Source of the DNA: Verrucomicrobiota bacterium | GTDB taxonomy: Bacteria > Verrucomicrobiota > Verrucomicrobiia > Limisphaerales > JACRJZ01 | Reading direction: 5' to 3' | NCBI GenBank assembly: GCA_022711695.1 | Contig: JAKLEJ010000207.1 | Coordinates: forward strand, 1-6,579 | Length of the DNA: 6,579 bases | Shown: one piece after another, positions 1-4,444 of the stretch | How the letters are laid out: every line of letters begins with the position of its first letter | How positions within the stretch are numbered: the stretch's first letter is position 1 | Translations under genes and position numbers: made by a program | Notes under the pieces: model-generated | What the model saw: only the letters and a program-made list of their open reading frames with translations | Databases searched by the model: none | Told to the model about the DNA's origin: nothing

Positions 1-6
1 GCCCCT

Positions 7-26
7 CGCCGGGGCGCCGGCGTTTT
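7..26 (+). terminator. Hairpin terminator of an upstream gene
   Basis: A perfect 6-bp GC stem (CGCCGG at 7-12 and CCGGCG at 17-22, loop GGCG) is followed directly by TTTT and then CCCT. This is the form of a short intrinsic terminator and would end transcription arriving from the left, outside the window. The T run is only four bases long, so termination may be partial. The first 15 bases can fold alternatively as GCCCC/GGGGC. Confidence 0.5.
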
Positions 27-32
27 CCCTGT

Positions 33-61
33 TGACTTAAAGGATATCTGATGATTATCAT
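33..61 (+). promoter_or_regulatory. Sigma70-type promoter for the DUF2271-apbE operon
   Basis: TTGACT at 33-38 (5 of 6 against TTGACA) and TATCAT at 56-61 (5 of 6 against TATAAT) are separated by 17 bases, the optimal spacing. The surrounding 30-120 stretch is clearly richer in A and T than the genes. Transcription would begin near 67-69, giving a leader of about 52 bases before the ATG at 120. This placement leaves the in-frame ATGs at 51 and 63 outside the transcript and helps decide the start of the first gene. Confidence 0.55.
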
Positions 62-65
62 TATG
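47..65. promoter_or_regulatory. Fur-like operator overlapping the -10 element
   Basis: The 19 bases TCTGATGATTATCATTATG match 14 of 19 positions of the classical Fur box GATAATGATAATCATTATC. In the 7-1-7 description, bases 49-63 read TGATGAT-T-ATCATTA, an inverted repeat with 6 of 7 pairs symmetric; its core ATGAT-T-ATCAT is a perfect dyad. The site covers the -10 hexamer, so a bound Fur-family dimer would block RNA polymerase. Which family member (Fur, Zur, Mur or PerR) would bind cannot be told from the sequence. Iron control is an inference supported by the frequent association of DUF2271/ApbE genes with iron uptake loci. Confidence 0.45.
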
Positions 66-119
66 GAGACATATGGGTATGTGTATGTGTTGGCTCAACC
101 TCAACCAAAGGGCACTTCT

Positions 120-1196
120 ATGAACATTGCTTGTCATGATCCTCATCCAGCGCGGCTTCCCTGGAAGCGCCTGGCGCTGCTGCTTCCAGGCCTGGCCCTG
201 GCTTCGACGACCGCTCTCGCGCAGACGGCGGGCCAGGCCCGTCTCGAAGCGAGAATCCTGGACTACACCGGCACGTCGAACACGCGCCATTGGGCGATCG
301 TCTGGGTGACCACCGCTTCGGGCACGTTCATCAAGACCTTGTGGTTGCAGGGGGAGTCCTACAACGACCTCCTGGACCCGCACTGGGCGGATCACTGCGG
401 GGTATGGGCTGCCGCCCGGGGAACGAGCACCGCGCTGGATGGCTACACCAGCGCCACCGCGCAAACTTACACCGGCACCAACAGCCCGATCATCCTGACC
501 TGGAACTGCCGCAATGCCGCCAACGCGGTGGTGGCGGATGGCGACTACAAGTTCTGGGTGCAATACGCCGAGAACAGCGGGCAGGGCCCCTACACGACCA
601 GCGGGCTGACGTGGACCAAGAGCCCAACCGGCGCCACCAACACTTACCCGAACCAGGGCGCGAACTTCGCAGACATGCGGGTGACATGGACGCCGGCGCC
701 GCCGGCCACGGTGGCCCCGACCATTACCAGCGCGGCGCCTCCGGGGAGCGGGACCGTGGGTGTGGCCTACAACCACACCGTCACGGCGACGGGCACCGCG
801 CCGATCGCGTTCACGGCGTCGAACCTGCCGCCAGGCCTGGTGATCAGCCCTGCGGGCGTGATCTCCGGCCTTCCCAACACCGGGGGCGCTTACAACGGCG
901 CCATCAGAGCCGCCAACGGGACCCCTCCAGACGCCCTGCAGGCGTTTTCCATTGCCGTCGCTGTCGTGCCCGTTACCATCGGGGCAGTGGGCTTGAACGG
1001 GAACAACCTGGTCATCAGCGGCACGGGGCCGGCCAATGGAACCTACGCGGTCCTGGCGGGCTCGAATGTCGGGCAAAGCTCGTCCCAGTGGACGCCGCTC
1101 GCGACCAATTCCATCAATGGCGCGGGGGTCTTCAGCTTCTCGACGCCCTTTGACGCGGGCGTGTCCAACCGGTATTACCGCTTAAGAATGCCTTGA
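120..1196 (+). CDS. Secreted DUF2271-type flavoprotein with Ig-like domain
   Basis: The predicted exported protein has 358 residues. The start at 120 is preferred because AAAGGG lies 7 bases upstream, it follows the promoter, and it gives a normal Sec signal peptide (KRLALLLPGLALAS core, cleavage near ALA|Q at about residue 34). Residues about 38-193 look like DUF2271: WAIVWV and TLWL near the front, then DGYTSAT at 107-113, then a beta-rich stretch ILTWNC...DGDYKFWVQYAE. DGYTSAT fits the ApbE acceptor motif D-x-x-(S/T)-G-A-(S/T), with S in place of G, so Thr113 is the predicted FMN-bearing residue. Residues about 198-282 resemble a putative Ig (He_PIG) domain (GVAYNHTVTATG, LPPGLVISPAGVISGLP). 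The last 75 residues form a beta-rich segment ending YYRLRMP. apbE overlaps by 4 bases. The redox role is inferred, and no membrane electron donor is encoded in the window. The signal peptide, DUF2271 core and partnership are more secure than the exact domain borders. Confidence 0.8.
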   Translation: MNIACHDPHPARLPWKRLALLLPGLALASTTALAQTAGQARLEARILDYTGTSNTRHWAIVWVTTASGTFIKTLWLQGESYNDLLDPHWADHCGVWAAARGTSTALDGYTSATAQTYTGTNSPIILTWNCRNAANAVVADGDYKFWVQYAENSGQGPYTTSGLTWTKSPTGATNTYPNQGANFADMRVTWTPAPPATVAPTITSAAPPGSGTVGVAYNHTVTATGTAPIAFTASNLPPGLVISPAGVISGLPNTGGAYNGAIRAANGTPPDALQAFSIAVAVVPVTIGAVGLNGNNLVISGTGPANGTYAVLAGSNVGQSSSQWTPLATNSINGAGVFSFSTPFDAGVSNRYYRLRMP

Positions 1197-2371
1197 GCGC
1201 GATTATCCACCGGCTGGCGCGCGCGCGGATCCTGGCTGCCGCAGCCAGGGCCGCCTGTGTGCGGGGGGCGCTGGGCGGTCCCGCCCTCCTCCTCCGCGGG
1301 TCAAGGCCCGGCCTCTTCGCGTGCGCGCTGGCTGTCTCCTCGCTGACAATGGGCGGCGCCGGCCGGGCCGGCGAGCCGGTCGTCCGGTGGGAGGGCCGGA
1401 CCATGGGCAGCCCTTACACCGTGCAGATTGTCGGGGCCAGTCTCGCCCCGGGCGAAATCGACGCCCTCAAAGCGGACGTGGACCGGCGCCTGGTGGAGAT
1501 CAACCGGCAGATGTCCCATTACCAGCCCGACAGCGAACTTTCCCGGTTCGCCTCGGCCCCGGCCCGCACGCCTTTCCCCGTCTCGGCCGACTTCGCGCGG
1601 GTGACGCGGTTCTCGCTCGACATGCACCGGCTGTCGGCAGGCGCGTTCGATCCCACCCTTGGGCCGGTCATCAACCGCTGGGGCTTTGGCGAGAAGACTG
1701 AGCAACGCGCCGTTCCCCCGGAGTCCGAGCTGCGCGCCGCCTTGGAGAAGACAGGCGCCCGGCATCTCTCGGTGACCGCGCACGACGAGCTGGTCAAGGA
1801 CATTCCGGACCTGGCCATTAATCTTAGCGCGGTGGCGAAAGGCTTTGGCGTGGATGAAGTGGCGCGCCTGCTGCGCGGACGCGGCTTCACGAATCTCTAT
1901 GTGTCGATCGCCGGCGAGGTGCTGACGCAGGGGCGCAACCCGCGGGGCACGAACTGGCAGGTTGGGATCTCCGCGCCCCTCGCGCATTGGCGGGAAACCG
2001 ACCCGATGGCGGCGGTGGTCTCGATTTCGGGCCTGTCGCTCTCGACCTCGGGCGATTACCAGAAGTTCTTCACCGACGCCCGGGGCCGACGCCTCTGCCA
2101 CATCATTGACCCGCGAACCGGCTGGCCGGTGCAGAACAACATCGGCGGCGTGACCGTGGTGACCACCAACAGCATGACCGCCGACGCCCTGGCGACCACA
2201 TTGTTCGTCCTGGGAACCGACGCTGGCCTCAAGCTCATCGAAGGCTGGACTAACACCGCCGCCCTGTTCATCGTCCACGAGCCCGACGGCCAGTTCCGTC
2301 AAATCCCCAGCTCGCGCTTTGGCGATCTGACGGGCTATCGCCCGTTGGAAGTGCCGCCTTCAGGCCGCTGA
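1193..2371 (+). CDS. apbE: ApbE family FAD:protein FMN transferase
   Basis: The enzyme transfers FMN from FAD to a Thr/Ser of exported target proteins, using Mg2+, on the outer face of the inner membrane. Family landmarks run in order through the 392 residues: MGSPYTVQI (71-79), INRQMSHYQPDSELSRF (103-119), GAFDPTLGP (150-158), NLSAVAKGFGVDEVA (210-224), IAGEV (239-243, where GGE is usual), STSGDY (284-289), HIIDPRTGWP (303-312) and NSMTADALATTLFVLG (326-341). Asp331 in TADALAT is the expected metal ligand. The protein is complete and somewhat longer than usual because of a basic, poorly conserved N terminus. A signal-like stretch GLFACALAVSSLTM with possible cleavage near GRA|GE follows at about 40-60. 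The listed start is TTG with little ribosome-binding sequence. GTG at 1259 (AGGG six bases upstream) is a credible alternative giving 370 residues. The overlap with the DUF2271 gene implies translational coupling, and that protein is its likely substrate. Confidence 0.93.
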   Translation: MSAIIHRLARARILAAAARAACVRGALGGPALLLRGSRPGLFACALAVSSLTMGGAGRAGEPVVRWEGRTMGSPYTVQIVGASLAPGEIDALKADVDRRLVEINRQMSHYQPDSELSRFASAPARTPFPVSADFARVTRFSLDMHRLSAGAFDPTLGPVINRWGFGEKTEQRAVPPESELRAALEKTGARHLSVTAHDELVKDIPDLAINLSAVAKGFGVDEVARLLRGRGFTNLYVSIAGEVLTQGRNPRGTNWQVGISAPLAHWRETDPMAAVVSISGLSLSTSGDYQKFFTDARGRRLCHIIDPRTGWPVQNNIGGVTVVTTNSMTADALATTLFVLGTDAGLKLIEGWTNTAALFIVHEPDGQFRQIPSSRFGDLTGYRPLEVPPSGR

Positions 2372-2403
2372 CTCGCCCGCCTGACGGGGTGGCGTCGCGC
2401 GAG

Positions 2404-2513
2404 GGAGAGGCTTCGGCGGAGCGACGCTCCTTCGGAGCCGGGGGGCGAGCGTCCTCGCGAGCCCCATCTCCACAGCCGCGCCAGCGTTTTGGACTGCGCC
2501 GCTTCTGCGGCGC
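2404..2513 (+). repeat. Folded intergenic element (three-way junction plus hairpin), possible dispersed repeat
   Basis: Pairing read directly from the sequence: an outer stem GGAGA (2404-2408) with TCTCC (2467-2471); hairpin A, 2409-2423 with 2425-2439 around a single A, 14 of 15 positions pairable including two G-U; hairpin B, GGGGC-GA-GCG (2442-2451) with CGC-GA-GCCCC (2456-2465), loop TCCT, carrying tandem G-A mismatches; and then a separate perfect hairpin C at 2496-2513. The element follows the apbE stop by 32 bases. It could be a 3' UTR structure, a terminator region, a small RNA, or a copy of a dispersed palindromic repeat. Its style resembles intergenic repeats of Verrucomicrobiota, but that is an impression from memory and only one copy is present here. 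Confidence 0.45.
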
Positions 2514-2516
2514 TTT
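2496..2516 (+). terminator. Perfect hairpin with short T tail, likely terminator of the apbE operon
   Basis: GCGCCGC (2496-2502) and GCGGCGC (2507-2513) pair perfectly around a TTCT loop, and TTT follows at 2514-2516. The stem is strong but the T tract is short and then broken by GG, so this is a weak intrinsic terminator at best. It may instead belong to the folded repeat element just upstream. It is the best candidate for the end of the DUF2271-apbE transcript. Confidence 0.4.
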
Positions 2517-2752
2517 GGTGCACCGAGACAAAGCCCAATCGTCCAGGCCGATCTGCGGGCTGCCGGAGGACCTTCCGCCCTCCTTTCAACCCGCCCTGGT
2601 TTGCCGCTTGACGCGGGTCAGACCCGGAGCTACCGGTAACACATGAGATAAGCCATCCAGGAACGCGCTCCCGATTGCTTGTTCTCTATCGACTGATCGA
2701 GAGTTGCCCCCTGGTGGATCGGCAGTTGGCAATCGAGAAGACAGGAAACATC

Positions 2753-3016
2753 ATGGGTCCGGTAATCGTGTTCGCGCTTGGGGTCGGCTGCGGAGTATTT
2801 CTCCACAACCTCTGGCGTCGTTTTTGGGCGGCGTCCGGGGTTGCGGCGTTGGCGGCGACGGGTCTCTGGGGCGGGGGCTGTTATCTCTTGTTGGCGCTGA
2901 CGGCGCCGCACGAGCTGGGGCCGCCGCTGCTCATCCCGGTCTTGCTGACGGTGGGGACCGCCTTTGTCGGCGCGGCCGCAGGCGGCGGCATCTTGCGCGC
3001 GATCCGAGCCGGCTGA
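2753..3016 (+). CDS. Small three-helix membrane protein, function unknown
   Basis: The protein has 87 residues. ATG at 2753 was chosen because AGGA sits six bases upstream (2743-2746) and the reading then begins with a hydrophobic segment; the frame is open back to 2675, but that extension is polar. Three hydrophobic segments are visible: about 3-20 (VIVFALGVGCGVFL), 25-50 (ending CYLLLALT) and 56-81 (PPLLIPVLLTVGTAFVGAAAGGG). A basic loop WRRF lies between the first two and a short RAIRAG tail closes the protein. By the positive-inside rule the WRRF loop is probably cytoplasmic. Helices 2 and 3 are rich in Gly and Ala, suggesting tight packing. I recognise no family. The gene lies 92 bases before the Clp N-domain gene, on the same strand and perhaps in one transcript. 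Codon use looks like that of its neighbours. Confidence 0.55.
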   Translation: MGPVIVFALGVGCGVFLHNLWRRFWAASGVAALAATGLWGGGCYLLLALTAPHELGPPLLIPVLLTVGTAFVGAAAGGGILRAIRAG

Positions 3017-3108
3017 CGTTCGTTTCGTGACGGACCGCAAGCTCGGCCTCGCCTTCCGCTCGTTGCGCCACCGGCTGATCAGGCTGTTTCAGGTCTCTTA
3101 AGCCCGTC

Positions 3109-3555
3109 ATGAGCGACGCCGAATACAACTTCACGCTGCGGGCGCGGCGGCTTCTGGTCCTGGCGCAGGCTGAGGCCGGACGTCTGAACCATGACGCGGT
3201 CACCGCGGAGCATCTGCTGCTCGCGTTGACCCGCCTGGGCGAAGGCGTCGCCACTGACGTCCTTCGAAAGATGGCCGTCAACCTCCAGGCCCTCCGTGTC
3301 AACGTCGAGAATCAGCTCGGTGGCGGCAGCGCTCAGAGGGCGGTCGGCCGCAGCCCGCACAGCCCGCAAACCTCGACCGTTCTCGCCTTGGCCGAGGAGG
3401 AGCGCATCAGGTTGAACCATTCTTACCTGGGGACGGAGCACATTCTCCTGGGAATGCTTCGCGCGGGCGACAGCATCGCGCTCCGCGTGTTGACAGAGGT
3501 GGGTGTGGAAACGGAGAAAGCCCGCGCGGAAATTGTCAGCCTGCTCGAGAGCTGA
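3109..3555 (+). CDS. Free-standing double Clp N-domain protein
   Basis: The 148-residue cytoplasmic protein consists only of the two Clp_N repeats that form the N-domain of ClpC/ClpA. Repeat 1 (about 6-70) contains RARRLLVLAQAEAGRLNH and AEHLLLALTRLGEGVA; repeat 2 (about 83-147) contains LAEEERIRLNHSYLGTEHILLGMLRAG. A Gly/Ser-rich linker (71-82) separates them. The chain ends at the domain boundary, with no Walker motifs or AAA+ region before or after the stop. Glu34 and Glu110 occupy the places of Glu32 and Glu106 of Bacillus subtilis ClpC, the residues that bind phosphoarginine on substrates. Known N-domains dock adaptors and substrates, so this protein may be an adaptor, a competitor for ClpC substrates, or a decayed ClpC. 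The sequence alone cannot choose. No good ribosome-binding site precedes the ATG, but the start matches the family N terminus. The methyltransferase begins 49 bases later. Confidence 0.88.
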   Translation: MSDAEYNFTLRARRLLVLAQAEAGRLNHDAVTAEHLLLALTRLGEGVATDVLRKMAVNLQALRVNVENQLGGGSAQRAVGRSPHSPQTSTVLALAEEERIRLNHSYLGTEHILLGMLRAGDSIALRVLTEVGVETEKARAEIVSLLES

Positions 3556-3604
3556 AAAGCCGAGCGTGCTTGCATCGGTGTTGTTGGCCCTGGATCATCC
3601 GGGA

Positions 3605-4237
3605 ATGACGAAGCAAACGCGCGATTTCGACAAACAAGCCGCGAAATGGGACGAGAACCCCGCCAGGGTGAAGCTCGCGGCGGACGTGGCCGGGGCCATC
3701 GCGCGCGGGGTTTCAATTGGCTCGAGCATGGAGGTTCTCGATTTCGGATGCGGCACCGGCCTGGTGACGATGCAAATGGCTCCCCGGGTCAAATCCGTGA
3801 CTGGCGCAGACACCTCCCGGGGAATGATCGAGGTTTTGGAGGCCAAGGCCAGACAACAAGATTTCACCAACGTTCAGACCAAGCTGCTGCATCCGGGCGA
3901 GAGTCTGTCCGGCCGCTACGATCTGATTGTCAGCAGCATGACATTTCACCATATCGAGCGCATCGACGCGGCGCTGGAGCAGTCGTATCGGGCCCTGAAG
4001 ACGCCCGGACATCTCTGTGTGGCTGACCTGGACCTGGAGCAGGGCGAGTTCCACGAGGACAATACCGGGGTGTTCCACTTTGGGTTCGACCGCGCCGTGT
4101 TGCGCGAGTCGTTCGCCAGGGCGGGGTTTCTGAAGATCAGCGCTACCACCGCCGCCGAAGTCATGAAGCCGACTCGAAACGGAGTCCTCCGGAAGTTCAC
4201 GGTGTTCCTGATGGTGGGGGAAAAGGCCCCCAGATGA
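3605..4237 (+). CDS. Class I SAM-dependent methyltransferase
   Basis: The 210-residue cytoplasmic enzyme has a Rossmann-fold methyltransferase core. Motif I is VLDFGCGTG (44-52), which binds S-adenosylmethionine. The acidic residue after strand 2 is Asp69 in VTGADTS. The strand-4 motif is YDLIVSSMTFHHI (105-117), followed by YRALKTPGHLCVADLD (128-143). The HFGFDRAVLRESFARAGF stretch (158-175) and the closing TVFLMVGEK strand are typical of small-molecule methyltransferases of the Methyltransf_11/25 type. The acceptor cannot be read from the sequence. ATG at 3605 was chosen because MTKQTRDFDKQAAKWDENP is the usual beginning for this type; the frame is open upstream to 3503 but overlaps the Clp_N gene there. 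The ribosome-binding site is weak. Its stop overlaps the start of the HD-domain remnant in an ATGA arrangement, so those two were probably once translated together. Confidence 0.88.
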   Translation: MTKQTRDFDKQAAKWDENPARVKLAADVAGAIARGVSIGSSMEVLDFGCGTGLVTMQMAPRVKSVTGADTSRGMIEVLEAKARQQDFTNVQTKLLHPGESLSGRYDLIVSSMTFHHIERIDAALEQSYRALKTPGHLCVADLDLEQGEFHEDNTGVFHFGFDRAVLRESFARAGFLKISATTAAEVMKPTRNGVLRKFTVFLMVGEKAPR

Positions 4238-4389
4238 CCCACACTCTGCTCAGACTCGAATTGATAAGGTCGCTTCGCCAGCAGTACAGGCTGCCGTGGC
4301 GCGGCATCCATGGCGTCGGCCATTGGGCGCGCGTGCTCGAGAACGGGCTTCGGCTGGCATCCAAGACAGGCGCGCGCGAAAGCGTTGTC
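4234..4389 (+). pseudogene. 5' remnant of an HD-domain hydrolase gene
   Basis: The first 52 codons read like the N terminus of a family of small uncharacterised HD-domain proteins: LRQQYRLPWRGIHGVGHW (15-32) followed by ARVLENGLRLASKTGA. In that family the sequence continues with a VELFAxFHDS-type segment carrying the metal-binding His-Asp pair. Here, after VV at residue 52, the reading changes to CPGSNKARLL and similar, with no resemblance, and neither of the other two forward frames supplies the missing part. The frame stays open to 4551 only by running into the fucosidase signal peptide region. The start overlaps the methyltransferase stop (ATGA), with AAAAGG seven bases upstream. The catalytic part is missing, so the product is presumably inactive. 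A deletion, an insertion of the downstream gene pair, or an assembly join could explain it. Family recognition is from memory. Confidence 0.6.
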
Positions 4390-4444
4390 TGCCCCGGCTC
4401 GAACAAAGCCAGACTGCTCAGCGTCAAAAGCCCGTCCTGGAAAT

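Larger units (their letters stand above)
2372..2752. other. Gene-free intergenic stretch with strong secondary structure
   Basis: I see no convincing gene in these 381 bases. Reading frames of 84-90 codons are open on both strands but give Arg/Ser/Pro-rich, low-complexity translations with no family resemblance. The left half holds the folded element at 2404-2513. The right half holds a perfect 13-base dyad CGGGTC-A-GACCCG at 2614-2626, six bases after a TTGACG hexamer at 2608, but no good -10 at the right distance. Bases 2690-2709 contain a small bulged dyad (CTCT-AT-CGA with TCGAGAG). A promoter for the next gene probably lies in 2600-2740 but I cannot place it. Confidence 0.6.

Noticed and set aside
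51..119. An upstream in-frame ATG (51, also 63) as the start of the DUF2271 protein, with AAAGGA six bases before 51.
   Set aside because: It would add 23 polar residues before the signal peptide and falls inside the predicted promoter and operator; ATG 120 has its own ribosome site.
661..1190. A 287-codon + strand frame (from 290) over the flavoprotein gene.
   Set aside because: It is a +1 shadow with His/Arg/Gly-rich translation; the real frame carries the signal peptide and domain motifs.
1313..1324. A lipobox-like LFAC in the ApbE N terminus suggesting a lipoprotein.
   Set aside because: The Cys lies at the beginning, not the end, of the hydrophobic stretch, and the residues before it include Arg and Pro, unlike a lipoprotein signal.
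1301..2302. A 333-codon open frame on the minus strand across apbE.
   Set aside because: It is antisense to a gene with full family motifs; its translation is Arg/Gly/His-rich with no resemblance, as expected for shadows in GC-rich DNA.
2608..2637. TTGACG followed by the dyad CGGGTC-A-GACCCG as a promoter with operator for the small membrane protein.
   Set aside because: No acceptable -10 hexamer lies 16-18 bases downstream, and the gene starts over 110 bases later.
2389..2646. An 85-codon + strand frame in the intergenic stretch.
   Set aside because: Its translation is Arg/Ser/Pro-rich and comes from the palindromic element; no ribosome site and frames are open on both strands.
3027..3101. 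A GTG-started 24-codon frame (VTDRKLGLAFRSLRHRLIRLF...) between the membrane protein and Clp_N genes.
   Set aside because: It looks amphipathic, but there is no ribosome-binding site and short frames are common by chance.
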